This document shows, one piece after another, positions 42,837-51,699 of a DNA stretch of 64,000 nucleotides. Origin of the DNA: Planctomycetota bacterium (GTDB lineage Bacteria; Planctomycetota; PUPC01; DSUN01). A model generated the notes under the pieces. That model was not told where the DNA came from, searched no databases, and saw only the letters and a program-made list of their open reading frames with translations. How positions within the stretch are numbered: position 1 is the stretch's first letter; the number at the start of each line of letters is the position of its first letter. The translations under genes were made by a program, and so were the position numbers. The stretch is from contig DAOOIT010000002.1 in the NCBI GenBank assembly GCA_035384565.1, forward strand, positions 22,428-86,427, given 5' to 3'.

Positions 42837-45800
42837 ATGGGGCGAACCCTGGTGTGTGGCCTGGCTTTCCTGCTGTGCGCGGCGGCCCAGGCCGGCAGCC
42901 TGGCGGATACGCCGACGCAGTACCTGATCCGCAAGCCGCCGAAGCCCGTGGTGATTGACGGCAGGCTGGACGAGTGGGACCTGGCGGCCTCGCCCTACGT
43001 CATCAGCCCGACGAGCAAGGACCCGCTCTCCAGCATCCACGCCAACGAGCCGACGAATCCGCCGAAGGGCGATGCCGACATCAGCGGCCGGGCCGCTCTC
43101 GCCTGGGACGAGCAGTGTCTCTACGTGGCCGGCCAGATGGTGGACGACCATCTCGTGGGCATCAAGCCCGACAGCGCCGGCAACCAGGGGCCGCCCGGCT
43201 GGGGCTGCGACAGCCTGATGCTGCTCGTCCACTCCTTCCGCCAGCCGATGAAGACCAACTCGCCCTACAGCAAGACCCCCTTCCTCGGTCTCCGCTACGC
43301 GCCCACCGGCCCGAATCCGCGCGGGAGGCTGCTGCCCGACGCCGCGGCCCTCGACAAGCGCGACGCCTATTGGGTGCTCACCGAGAACTCGAAGTGGGCC
43401 TGCACCGAGACGCCCCAGGGCTACAACGTCGAGGCGGCCATCCCGTGGAAGGACCTCGCCTTCGCGCCGCGGCCCGGCGAGAGGCTCTTCATGGCATTCC
43501 TCGCCGCCGACATTGATCCCGATGAGGCCCTCAACCAGGTCGGCTGGGGCTTCCACGGCGAGCCGAAGGACTGCCCGATCTTCCGCCTCGTGGAGCAGGA
43601 CGACGCCCTCGGCCTCCTCACCCTCTCGATGGACGATGTGCCCTCCAACAAGGGGCTGGCCGTTCGCGCCGAGCTGGACGCCCTGAAGGACGGTGTTCGC
43701 ATCGAGGCCATCGTCGTGCGGAACGCCCAGGACAAGGTGGTGCAGGAGGCGAAGGCACCCCTGGATGTGCCGAAGGGCAAGACCGGCCAGGCACTCGTCG
43801 AGCTTTCGCCCATCGCCGAACCGGGCGGCTATCTTGCAGAGCTGGTGGCGCGGACGCCGCGGGGCGGGGTCGTCGCCGCGAGGGAGCCGTTCTGTGTCGT
43901 CGCGCCCGAGAGCGTTAACCTCCCGCAGGTTTCGAAACCTGCGGGAGGTTTCCCGGGCGAAATTCATCACATGCCGCCCGACCGCATCGCGCACAACGCC
44001 TGGAGCGCCCACCGCACCGGCTTCTACAAGCACGGCTACGTCAAGGGCAAGGAGGACTACGTGCCCTGGCTCCGCAAGTACGTCGAGCCCGGCCTCAAAG
44101 GGCGGGCGCAGCAGTACGCCAAAGGCGGCAACCCCTGGGCCTACCGCGAAGCCTTCCAGTGCCTGGCCATGCACCGTCTCACTGCCGACCCCGAATATGC
44201 CGCCCTCGCCCGCGACGTGATGGACGCCATGCTCAAGATCGAGGAAGAGAAGGGGATGGGCTGGTTCCAGTTCACCAGCACCGCCATGTACCGCTACCTC
44301 ACGTGGCTGAAGGACCCGAAGAGCCCCTTCGCCCCGCCCGACGCCGAGAAGCGCTATCGGGCGATTCTGCTCAAGGTCGCCGCACAGCCCGAACCGCACC
44401 TTTTCAACGAATCGGGCACCCACAATCGCGTGTGGCACCGCTATTCGATTCAGAAGGCCGCCCGCCAGGTGGCCGAGGCCGACGGCAAGCCGATTGACCC
44501 GCGCATCATCGAATACACCAACTACCACGACAAGCTGATCGGCGCGGTGGGCGACGACGACGACAACTCGGCGGGCTATCACTGGGTCTTCTTCGATGCC
44601 GCCGCCGCGCTCTACTTCCACACGGGCGACTGGGGGGCGTTTGCCCAGCACAAGGGCTTCCGCCGCACCCTCGCCCGCTACGTTGAAATGGTCGCCCCCA
44701 GCGGCGCCTGCGTCCCCTTCGGCTCCGGCTCCGGCTGGCCCGAGGTCGGCCACTCGATGTGGGCCTACGAGTGGATGTCCAACATCACCCGCGACGGCCG
44801 CTTCCGCTGGACCAGCCACCGCATCGCCGAGTACTTCTATAATCACATGGATTACCGCGCGAACCAGTACCACCTGCCGTTTGACAACGCCCGCGACAAC
44901 TTCGTCCTCGCCTACCTCTTCGCCGACGATGCGGTGCAGCCGGCCCCGCCCTCGGGCCAGAGCCGCATCACCTGGCGCCACCCGATGGCCAGGGTGCCGC
45001 TCGAGGAGTTGAAGGCCCGGCCCGGCCTGTGGCACCTGCGGATGGACGGCTCGCAGTGGGTGCCCGACAAGCTGGTGCTCGCCAGCGGCGCCCAGGCGCA
45101 GGACCTCTGGGGCCTCGTGGAGCTGTTGCCCCACGGCGGCCACTGCGGCGAGCTGCCAGGCAACCTCACCAACCTGATGATCCACGACGGCGCGCTCCTC
45201 GCCGGCAACGGCTACTACGAGCTGACGCCCGACTTCAATAACATTCTGTGGGTGGAAGACCTGGACGGCCTGGCCGCCGACCCGCGGCCCATGACCACCG
45301 AGGTGCCGGTCTTCGTGGAAGACCCCGCCTTCACCTTCGCCCGCATCAGGACCACCGCCTACCAGCACCTGCCGCTCACCTACACCCGCGACATCCTGTT
45401 CGTCAAGAACGGCTTCATCGTGGTGAAGGACCGCGTGGAGTTCGGGGCGACGATGAAGGTGCGGCTCGGCCCCTGCTACCAGACCCGCAGCCTCGGCCCC
45501 GAGTGCGGCGAGAACTGGTTCAACGCCTGGTTCGACCAGCTCTACTACACCGGCCTCGGCCTCGGACGCGGCGTCCAGGCCATCCGCAATCCCTCTTGGG
45601 ACCTCCTGGTCTACTTCACGCCGCGTGCCGACCGCACGCACACGGTGCAGGACAAGACGATGGAGAACGTGTGGCGGAACGCCCCCGTGCAGTTGCGGCA
45701 GGTGTGGTCGGGCATGGCCAGGGCGGGGCAGACGCTCACGTTCACCAGCATCCTCCTGCCGCACGTCCCCTCCATGACCCCGAGCGAGTTCCTCAAGGAC

Positions 45801-46112
45801 CAGAAGCGCATCGAAGTAGCGCACGATGATGACGACCTGACCGTGCTCAAGGCCACAAGCGAGATGGACCCGATGAACAAGCTCCGCAGTGACACGTGGG
45901 TGATGCTCAACACCACGGGCAAGCCCGCCTCCGCCGGCCCGCTGGCGAGCGATGGCATGCTCGCCGTCATCGGCCACGACCACATTGGGCAGATTCAGTC
46001 CCGCGTCGTCGTTGGCGGCAAGTCGCTCACCTATCGCGGCGCCGACGAATCGCCCAAGGCCCGCACGCACGAGGCCAAGCCCGCCCAACTTCCCCAGGAA
46101 CTCCTCGAGTGA
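42837..46112 (+). CDS. Secreted CBM9-like/heparinase-like multidomain protein
   Basis: 1,091 residues from the ATG at 42,837, eight bases after AAGGAG. Signal: RTLVCGLAFLLCAAAQAGS. Residues ~35-250 resemble a family 9 carbohydrate-binding domain (VVIDGRLDEWD, ALAWDEQCLYVAGQMVDDHL). A beta-domain runs to ~360. Then, after a palindrome-encoded linker (NLPQVSKPAGGF), comes a helical toroid-like region (FNESGTHNRVWHRYSIQKAA, WPEVGHSMWAYEWMS) and a beta-sandwich C-terminus, the layout of heparinase II/III-type lyases. Likely a polysaccharide lyase or hydrolase, but the family call is tentative. Its last bases overlap the next gene's GTG. Confidence 0.75.
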   Translation: MGRTLVCGLAFLLCAAAQAGSLADTPTQYLIRKPPKPVVIDGRLDEWDLAASPYVISPTSKDPLSSIHANEPTNPPKGDADISGRAALAWDEQCLYVAGQMVDDHLVGIKPDSAGNQGPPGWGCDSLMLLVHSFRQPMKTNSPYSKTPFLGLRYAPTGPNPRGRLLPDAAALDKRDAYWVLTENSKWACTETPQGYNVEAAIPWKDLAFAPRPGERLFMAFLAADIDPDEALNQVGWGFHGEPKDCPIFRLVEQDDALGLLTLSMDDVPSNKGLAVRAELDALKDGVRIEAIVVRNAQDKVVQEAKAPLDVPKGKTGQALVELSPIAEPGGYLAELVARTPRGGVVAAREPFCVVAPESVNLPQVSKPAGGFPGEIHHMPPDRIAHNAWSAHRTGFYKHGYVKGKEDYVPWLRKYVEPGLKGRAQQYAKGGNPWAYREAFQCLAMHRLTADPEYAALARDVMDAMLKIEEEKGMGWFQFTSTAMYRYLTWLKDPKSPFAPPDAEKRYRAILLKVAAQPEPHLFNESGTHNRVWHRYSIQKAARQVAEADGKPIDPRIIEYTNYHDKLIGAVGDDDDNSAGYHWVFFDAAAALYFHTGDWGAFAQHKGFRRTLARYVEMVAPSGACVPFGSGSGWPEVGHSMWAYEWMSNITRDGRFRWTSHRIAEYFYNHMDYRANQYHLPFDNARDNFVLAYLFADDAVQPAPPSGQSRITWRHPMARVPLEELKARPGLWHLRMDGSQWVPDKLVLASGAQAQDLWGLVELLPHGGHCGELPGNLTNLMIHDGALLAGNGYYELTPDFNNILWVEDLDGLAADPRPMTTEVPVFVEDPAFTFARIRTTAYQHLPLTYTRDILFVKNGFIVVKDRVEFGATMKVRLGPCYQTRSLGPECGENWFNAWFDQLYYTGLGLGRGVQAIRNPSWDLLVYFTPRADRTHTVQDKTMENVWRNAPVQLRQVWSGMARAGQTLTFTSILLPHVPSMTPSEFLKDQKRIEVAHDDDDLTVLKATSEMDPMNKLRSDTWVMLNTTGKPASAGPLASDGMLAVIGHDHIGQIQSRVVVGGKSLTYRGADESPKARTHEAKPAQLPQELLE
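43917..43950. repeat. Perfect 34-base palindrome inside a coding sequence
   Basis: The whole sequence is self-complementary: AACCTCCCGCAGGTTT (43,917-43,932), CG, and its complement (43,935-43,950). It is in frame in the CBM9-like/heparinase-like gene, encoding NLPQVSKPAGG between domains. It is a relative of the non-coding hairpin at 18,096-18,128. Confidence 0.9.
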
Positions 46113-48544
46113 GCGCATTTGTAGTGCGGGCTTCAGCCCGTATCTTGCTTCTCGCTTCCACGGCGCTGGCTTACGAGGCTCCGCTGGCCGGCGACGCTGC
46201 GACGCTGTTGGATTGGCGCTGGCTTGCGAGGCCGCTGGTGGGGCAAAGGGTGGTGAGCAACGACCCCTGGGGCAAGCGGAAGCTGGAGCCGACCGAAGGC
46301 GGCTTCGTCGCCCTCGACGTCCCCGGGCCTGGAGTGCTCGATCATCTGTGGACGCCATCGTCGGCCGGCGCCCTTCCCATCGTCGAGGCAGACGGCAAAC
46401 GGCAGGAGCACCCGCCCGAGCCGTTGGCCTTCGAGGGCGGCGGGATGCGGCATCTCGTCGCGCCCATCGGCTTCCAGAATCGGTTGCGGGTCATTGCGGG
46501 CAAGCCGCAATACGCGCACTTCGCCAGCTACCGCGTGTTCCCCAAGGGCACGCCGGTGGCCGTGCCTGATGCCGAGAAGCTGAGGGCGGCAGCCGAAGCC
46601 TGGAAGATGGGCGGCTTCGGCCTGCACGAGGGCAAGCCATTCACAGAGCGCCCATTCGTGCTGCCTGCCCATGGCCGCGTCGTAGCGTTTGAGCAAGAGG
46701 GGAGCGGGGAGGTCGTTGCCCTTGAGTTCCACATGAACCCCGCTCTGACCGGCACGCTGCGGGAGGTCGTGGCCGAGTTCACCTGTGATGGGGCGATGGC
46801 TCCGTCGCTGCGCATGCCGTTGACCGACCTCGCCGGCGTGCCGCACCCGTGGCCGACCGGGCGCTGGGACCGCTATAACGGCGACCTGGCGGCCGGCCTG
46901 CGGTACCCGTGGTATCTGAACGCGCCGCGCGTCCATTTCCCCCAGGCCACGGTGCACTTCAACCTTCCCATTCCCTTCGCGCGCGGCTTGCGGATCGAAC
47001 TGGTCAACCGCTCCAGCCTCACGCAGTTCGTGGGGCACACGCGGGCGGCCGTGCTGCCTCTGAGCGAGGACGAAGCGGCCCGCTGCGGGCGGCTGTGTGG
47101 CACGCGGCTCATCGCGCCCATTCGCCCCGCTGCCGAGCCCCAGCCCCTCGTCGCGTTGCCAGGGCCGGGCCAGGTCGTGGGCCTTGGGCTGTTCCTCACC
47201 GGCAACGCCTTCTGGCCGCCGGCCGTGCACGAGAGCTTTGTGTCGCTCGCGGCGGATGGCCGCGAGCCGGTCGTCGGCCATGGGTTGCTGCCCCTGTGGT
47301 TCCAGGGCATCTACGGCGGGCCGATCACCGGGCTGCCGCTCTGGAACCATCCGCGGCTGGAAGAAGGCTATGCAGGCGTGATGCGCCACTTCCTCACCGA
47401 CCCCATTCTGTTCGAGCGCGAGGCCGTGTTCGGCTTCACGCCTGGGCCGAAGGCCGAGGGCGCGCCCACAAGCGGCACCGTGCTCGCCCTCTGGTATCGC
47501 TTCGGCCCGAAGCCCTACGAGGCGCCCGCGCTGCCCGACAGGGCGGAGCCGCTTCCACACTCCGTCTACCCCGACGAGGCTCCGCCGCCGACCTGGGCGG
47601 CGGAGGCCGAGGACCTCGCCCCAATGGCCACGGCCCACGAGACCGAGCTGCGCGTGGTGGAGGACACGGACCACAACTACCACCCGAACGGCGGGAAGTA
47701 TCTGCACATCGTGGCCGACAGGCCGGGCGGTTACGTGGACTTTGCGGTGCGGTTGCCCGCCAGCCGCTACGTCGCCATCGGCGTCTACCCGCTCTGGGGG
47801 CCGGGGCGCGGGACGTTCGAGCTGGACCTCCTCTCGCGCGCGGAGGCGCGGGAGGGGCCGAGCTTTCCCCAGACCGATGCCTTCATTCAGGGGCGCATCC
47901 TCGGATCGGTGCCCGTGAAGGCGCCGGTGTTCACTGGCAACGCGCTCGACCTCCGCCGCGACCCCGGCTGCCACCGCACCCCGCCCATCCTCAATCCCGC
48001 TCCTGACCAGCAGGGTGTCCTCCGCCTGGTCTGCCAGGGAAAGCCGCTCGACAGCAACAGCCATCTGCTCAAGCTCGACCGCCTCCGCTGCGACACCCCG
48101 CCGCCGACGGCCCCTGGGTGGCACGAGTTCGAGGAGCTGCCGATGCCCGCCACCTCGGGCGGCCTCGTGGCCGCCGTGCCGAAGTACGGGCGGTTCGAGT
48201 GGTCGGGCTGGGGCGCCCTGCTCCTCGAGTCGCCCCCCGGCGGCAAGGCGGCGATGGTGGCGCTCGCGCCCACGGGCCCCGCTCGCCCGAGGGCGATCAC
48301 GCTCAAGGGCTGCCTGGGGCCCGAGCAGGGGCGCTGGGCCGCGCGGGCCTGGGGGGAGGCGGCGGCCGCCGTCGAGCTCTCCCCGGGCAAGGATGCGGCC
48401 ACCGTGGTCTCCTGGACCCTGCCCGCGGGCGCCCTGAGGCTGCCTGCCCCTGTCATCCTGGAGCTGACTTGCCTGGCGGCGGGGAAGGGGCAGGAGCGGG
48501 AGGCGAAGGCGCAGTTGGTTCTCGACGCCTGGGAGATGCCATAG
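46109..48544 (+). CDS. Secreted DUF2961-like protein
   Basis: 811 residues from a GTG that overlaps the preceding stop (GTGA), with AGGAA eight bases upstream. The signal peptide is MSAFVVRASARILLLASTALA; codons 4-14 come from a palindromic element. The body resembles DUF2961/GH172-type proteins: SNDPWGKRK, GPGVLDHLWTPS, FHMNPALTGTL, PHPWPTGRWDRYNGD and APRVHFPQATVHFNLPIPF. Enzymes of that group act on difructose or arabinan-type glycosides. A second domain (about 510-620) is beta-rich. It is probably co-translated with the upstream lyase-like gene. Moderate confidence in the family. Confidence 0.66.
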   Translation: MSAFVVRASARILLLASTALAYEAPLAGDAATLLDWRWLARPLVGQRVVSNDPWGKRKLEPTEGGFVALDVPGPGVLDHLWTPSSAGALPIVEADGKRQEHPPEPLAFEGGGMRHLVAPIGFQNRLRVIAGKPQYAHFASYRVFPKGTPVAVPDAEKLRAAAEAWKMGGFGLHEGKPFTERPFVLPAHGRVVAFEQEGSGEVVALEFHMNPALTGTLREVVAEFTCDGAMAPSLRMPLTDLAGVPHPWPTGRWDRYNGDLAAGLRYPWYLNAPRVHFPQATVHFNLPIPFARGLRIELVNRSSLTQFVGHTRAAVLPLSEDEAARCGRLCGTRLIAPIRPAAEPQPLVALPGPGQVVGLGLFLTGNAFWPPAVHESFVSLAADGREPVVGHGLLPLWFQGIYGGPITGLPLWNHPRLEEGYAGVMRHFLTDPILFEREAVFGFTPGPKAEGAPTSGTVLALWYRFGPKPYEAPALPDRAEPLPHSVYPDEAPPPTWAAEAEDLAPMATAHETELRVVEDTDHNYHPNGGKYLHIVADRPGGYVDFAVRLPASRYVAIGVYPLWGPGRGTFELDLLSRAEAREGPSFPQTDAFIQGRILGSVPVKAPVFTGNALDLRRDPGCHRTPPILNPAPDQQGVLRLVCQGKPLDSNSHLLKLDRLRCDTPPPTAPGWHEFEELPMPATSGGLVAAVPKYGRFEWSGWGALLLESPPGGKAAMVALAPTGPARPRAITLKGCLGPEQGRWAARAWGEAAAAVELSPGKDAATVVSWTLPAGALRLPAPVILELTCLAAGKGQEREAKAQLVLDAWEMP
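46119..46150. repeat. Palindromic element forming part of a signal peptide
   Basis: TTGTAGTGCGGGCTTCAGCC with flanking bases, hairpin arms CGGGCT (46,128-46,133) and AGCCCG (46,136-46,141). Same family as 40,359-40,415. It encodes FVVRASARILL of the downstream protein's signal peptide. Confidence 0.75.
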
Positions 48545-48591
48545 AGGCTGCCTGTGCGGACCGGGCCGAACCCCCTCGGGCGGCGTGCAGG

Positions 48592-48656
48592 GCCGCGCCC
48601 CCTGCGCGGCGCGGTGGCGCGGCGCCGGGTCGGCGCGGCTGCTCTTCTTTCTGCGC
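48592..48656. terminator. Possible bidirectional terminator between convergent genes
   Basis: GCCGCGC (48,592-48,598) and GCGCGGC (48,604-48,610) form a short GC hairpin, followed by further GC-rich self-complementary sequence and a pyrimidine run CTCTTCTTTCT. It lies in the 112-base gap between convergent ends. The T-run is poor. Confidence 0.35.
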
Positions 48657-49910
48657 CTATTGGCGCACCGTAATGACTCGCCCCGTCTTGCGCGCCTTCT
48701 CCGCTGCGAAGACGATGAGGTGGCTCTCGAGCGTCTCCTGCGGGCCGGACAGGACGAGGCCCGGGTCGCCCTTCGCCACGGCGGCCAGGAAGCTGTGCAT
48801 CAGGCCGAAGTCGCCGCCGCCGTGGCCGCCCAGAATGCTGGGGTCGGGCGCGGTCGTGTCAATCTCCTGCGTGCGGTCGGTGAGGAAGTCGTAGTGGGTG
48901 AGCCTCGAGCCGTCGCCGTGGATTTCGCCGCGGGTGCCGAACAGGCGCGTGCGGCGGTTGCCGCCGCGGTTGAAGGCGGTCATGGTGAACGTGGCCGTGC
49001 GGCCGCCCGCGAACTCCATCGAGACGACCTGGTGGTCCACCACGTCGTTGTCGCAGGCGTAGACGCAGCGGCCGTAGGGGCCGGTGCGGAGGGCGTCGAG
49101 CACGCTCTCGCGCGTGGGCTGGGGCGTCAGCACGTCGAGCGGCCAGCCGAGGTGGCCGCGTTCGAGGCGGTCGCGGACGTAGATCTTCAGTGCGGAATAG
49201 GGGCAGGCGGCCTCCACGGGGCAGTCGAGGCAGCGGGCCGTGGCGCCCCGGGGCGCCTCCTCCTTGCGGAAGTGCTTGAGCGTGCCGAACGAGGCCACGC
49301 GGCAGCAGGGCACGCCCATCATGTAGCGAATCCAATCGAGGTCGTGGCACGACTTGGCCAGTAGCATGGGCGAGGACAGGGCGGAGTTGCGCCAGTTGCC
49401 GCGCACGAACGAGTGGGCCTGGTGCCAGTAGCCGACCGGCTCGAGGTGCTGAAGGCTCACGAGGTCGCCCACCGCGCCCGCGTCGAGCAGGGCCTTGAGC
49501 TTCTGCGTGTAACGCGTGTAGCGCATCACGTGGCCCACGGCGAACACGACCCCCGCCTTCGTCACCGCCGCCACGATGCGGCGGCAGTCGCGCTCGCTCG
49601 GCGCCATCGGCTTCTCGAGCAGGATGTGGTAGCCCTTGCGGGCCAGCGCGATGGCGGGGCCGGCGTGCATGTCGTCCTGCGTGGCCACCACGGCCGCGTC
49701 GGCGAAGCGCTTGCGGCGGGCCAGCGCCCGCCAGTCGGTGAACACGTGCTGCTTCGGAATGTCGTGAACGCGCGCGAGGTTCTCGCGGTAGTAGTCGCGC
49801 GGCTCGGCCACGCCGACCACCTTCGCCTCGTCCGGGTACTTCGCGGCGTACGACGCATAGCCGGTGCCTCGGCCGCCGGCTCCCACGATCACCAGGGTCA
49901 CGGGGGGCAT
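48657..49910 (-). CDS. Gfo/Idh/MocA family oxidoreductase (cytoplasmic)
   Basis: 417 residues from the ATG at 49,910, with AGGAG upstream. Rossmann loop LVIVGAGGRGTGY is at the N-terminus with no signal peptide, unlike the two Tat-exported paralogues at 23.7-26.5 kb. LLEKPMAPSERDCRRI holds the EKP lysine, GHVMRYTRYTQKL follows, and KSCHDLDWIRYMMG is the active-site helix with its conserved His. CLDCPVEAACPYSA adds three cysteines seen in a subgroup of such enzymes, which may bind metal. Likely oxidises or epimerises a sugar inside the cell. Divergent from the GH16 gene. Confidence 0.92.
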   Translation of the reverse strand: MPPVTLVIVGAGGRGTGYASYAAKYPDEAKVVGVAEPRDYYRENLARVHDIPKQHVFTDWRALARRKRFADAAVVATQDDMHAGPAIALARKGYHILLEKPMAPSERDCRRIVAAVTKAGVVFAVGHVMRYTRYTQKLKALLDAGAVGDLVSLQHLEPVGYWHQAHSFVRGNWRNSALSSPMLLAKSCHDLDWIRYMMGVPCCRVASFGTLKHFRKEEAPRGATARCLDCPVEAACPYSALKIYVRDRLERGHLGWPLDVLTPQPTRESVLDALRTGPYGRCVYACDNDVVDHQVVSMEFAGGRTATFTMTAFNRGGNRRTRLFGTRGEIHGDGSRLTHYDFLTDRTQEIDTTAPDPSILGGHGGGDFGLMHSFLAAVAKGDPGLVLSGPQETLESHLIVFAAEKARKTGRVITVRQ

Positions 49911-49992
49911 AGGCTCTCCTTTCCGCGGGGTCCGCTGCGCACGCAGCCTATCATACGTCTCGGTTCCCTGCAATACGGAGACGCTGGGCCAC

Positions 49993-50021
49993 TTGCTTGT
50001 CTGGGCTTGCCTGGCTAGGAT
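49993..50021 (+). promoter_or_regulatory. Candidate promoter of the GH16 gene
   Basis: TTGCTT (49,993-49,998), a 17-base spacer and TAGGAT (50,016-50,021) precede the GH16 ATG by 20 bases. On the other strand TATGAT (49,955-49,950) could be the -10 box of the divergent oxidoreductase gene, but no good -35 box goes with it. Confidence 0.42.
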
Positions 50022-50041
50022 GGGGGCGAAAGGAGCGTGCC

Positions 50042-50878
50042 ATGCAGATGAGAGTGTGTGCGCTGCTCAGCCTGATCGCCCCATGCGTGTTCGCTGCCGA
50101 GGAGGCCCCGATGAAGCCCAGGCTCGACCCGCCCGATGCCTTGCCCCCCGCGCCCGAAGGCCAGACCTGGAAGCTGGTCTGGCACGACGAGTTCGAGGGC
50201 GACAAGGTGGACGAGAGCAAGTGGGAGGTGACCGACTGCCCCCGCCGCGCGGGGCGCTGGTCGCCCAAGGCCGTGGCGCTCGACGGCAAGGGCAGCCTGG
50301 TGATCCGGACGCTCAAGGAGGGCGACACGTACCTCGACGGCTGCGTGCGCACACGGGGCAAGTTCGAGCACGCCTTCGGCTACTACGTGGCCCGCATCCG
50401 CCTCCAGAGGCAGCAAGGGCACTGGTCGGCCTTCTGGATGTTCGGCAGCGGCGTGACCACCGTGGGCAACGAGGGGATGGACGGCACCGAGATTGACATC
50501 ATGGAGAAGCCCTGGCTCGACGACCGCGTGCAGCACACCCTGCACTGGGACGGCTACGGCAAGGACCACAAGTCCAAGGGCCACGTCTCCCGCAACCCCG
50601 GCATCATGGAGGGCTGGCACACCTACGGCCTGCTCTGGACGCCCGACGAGTACGTCTTCTATGTGGACGGCCAGGAGACCTGGCGGACGAACGCCGGCGG
50701 CGTGTGCCAGGTGCCGCTCTACCTCAAGCTCAGCGACGAAGTGGAATTGAAGGGCTGGGCCGGCGAACTCGCCAAGGCCAAGCTGCCCGACGAGTTCCTC
50801 ACCGACTACGTCCGCGTCTACGACCTGGTGGACGCGAAGACGGGGCAAGTGGTTTGGAAGCCCAAGCCGCTGAAGTAG
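50042..50878 (+). CDS. Secreted GH16 family glycoside hydrolase
   Basis: 278 residues from the ATG at 50,042, with AAAGGAG upstream. Signal: MQMRVCALLSLIAPCVFAAE. The single jelly-roll domain has KLVWHDEFEGDKVDESKW at its start and the catalytic motif GTEIDIMEKP (nucleophile E150, D152, acid/base E155). HTLHWDGYG and WHTYGLLWTPDEYVFYVDG complete the family pattern. GH16 enzymes cleave laminarin, agar, carrageenan or related beta-glycans; the exact substrate is not predictable here. It has its own candidate promoter and is followed by a palindrome-flanked gene. Confidence 0.94.
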   Translation: MQMRVCALLSLIAPCVFAAEEAPMKPRLDPPDALPPAPEGQTWKLVWHDEFEGDKVDESKWEVTDCPRRAGRWSPKAVALDGKGSLVIRTLKEGDTYLDGCVRTRGKFEHAFGYYVARIRLQRQQGHWSAFWMFGSGVTTVGNEGMDGTEIDIMEKPWLDDRVQHTLHWDGYGKDHKSKGHVSRNPGIMEGWHTYGLLWTPDEYVFYVDGQETWRTNAGGVCQVPLYLKLSDEVELKGWAGELAKAKLPDEFLTDYVRVYDLVDAKTGQVVWKPKPLK

Positions 50879-50923
50879 AGAGGCGGTGTTGGGTGTTCGG
50901 TGTCAGGTGTTCGGGTACGGAAT

Positions 50924-50949
50924 GGTAGGGCGTGCATACTTGCACGCGG
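50924..50949. repeat. Small palindromic element upstream of a gene
   Basis: GGTAGGGCGTGCATACTTGC continues to 50,949; arms GCGTGCA/TGCACGC around TACT. It shares its GGTAGGG-GTGCATACTTGCA core with the paired copies at 51,711-51,787. Confidence 0.75.
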
Positions 50950-50967
50950 AACCCAGAGGGGACGCGG

Positions 50968-51699
50968 ATGAAACGCGCGGCCGCTGCGAGCCAGGAGACG
51001 CTGTGCCGCGAGGCGACGGGGCTGGTGCGCAGTCTGGGGCTGATGAAGCTGGCGCGCGGCGTGGGCCGCGCGTGGCTCGTCGGCAGCGTGCCGCTCAAGC
51101 TGATCGTCAAGCCCGACATTGACATCCACGTGCTCGTGCCCCGCCGCGTGAGAAACCGCGAATCGCCCGAATCTGGCGAATCAGGAATCCGAGCGGCCCA
51201 TTCGCGTGATTCGCAAGATTCGCGGTTTGCAGCCTGGTCTGGCCTCGACGCCCCCGAGGTGCCCGCCGCGCTCGCCATCGCCAAAGGGCTGCTGGAGCGC
51301 GGAATCCACAGGCTCGAACTCCTGCGCTTCCTCTTCCGCGACGCCGTGAAGATCGGCTTCGATACCCGTGTCGGCGAGCGGACCTGGCACGTGGACGTGT
51401 GGGTGACGAGCGACCCCGAGAACCTGGGCACGGGGCCGACCCGCTGGGTACGGCGGCGGTTGACGCCTGAGTTGCGGGCGGCTATCCTCAAGCTCAAGCG
51501 CTACTACGCCAAGCGCGACATGTGCCGCTTCGGGATGTCGGGCGAACTCTACAAGGCGGTGATCCAGGCCGGCGTGCGCACCCCGCGCCAGTTCCTCGCA
51601 TACGCCCGAACCCACGAGCTGAACTACACCGACGTCCTGCGGATGCTCGAAGCCGACGCCCGCACCTGGGGACGCCGCGCCAGCAAGAGGAGCCAGTGA
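50968..51699 (+). CDS. Nucleotidyltransferase-like protein with an in-frame palindromic insert
   Basis: 243 residues from the ATG at 50,968 (GAGGGG six bases upstream). AWLVGSVPLKLIVKPDIDIHVLV (split here: GS, then PDIDIHV) fits the GS-x(n)-DxD core of minimal nucleotidyltransferases of the pol-beta fold. HVDVWVTSDP later may give the third acidic residue, and RRRLTPELRAAILKLKRYYA is a helical C-terminal part. Residues about 62-90 (RNRESPESGESG...HSRDSQDSRFA) are encoded by a palindromic element (51,153-51,228) sitting just after the DxD strand. No specific function can be assigned, and its place among secreted enzymes is unexplained. Confidence 0.65.
   Translation: MKRAAAASQETLCREATGLVRSLGLMKLARGVGRAWLVGSVPLKLIVKPDIDIHVLVPRRVRNRESPESGESGIRAAHSRDSQDSRFAAWSGLDAPEVPAALAIAKGLLERGIHRLELLRFLFRDAVKIGFDTRVGERTWHVDVWVTSDPENLGTGPTRWVRRRLTPELRAAILKLKRYYAKRDMCRFGMSGELYKAVIQAGVRTPRQFLAYARTHELNYTDVLRMLEADARTWGRRASKRSQ
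51153..51228. repeat. In-frame palindromic element, RNRES family (copy 1)
   Basis: Arms AAACCGCGAATC (51,153-51,164) and GATTCGCGGTTT (51,217-51,228), extended with mismatches to about 21 bases, around a central part rich in CGAAT units. It reads RNRESPESGESG...HSRDSQDSRFA in the host gene. Copy 2 at 54,511-54,577 reads in the same frame. Confidence 0.9.
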
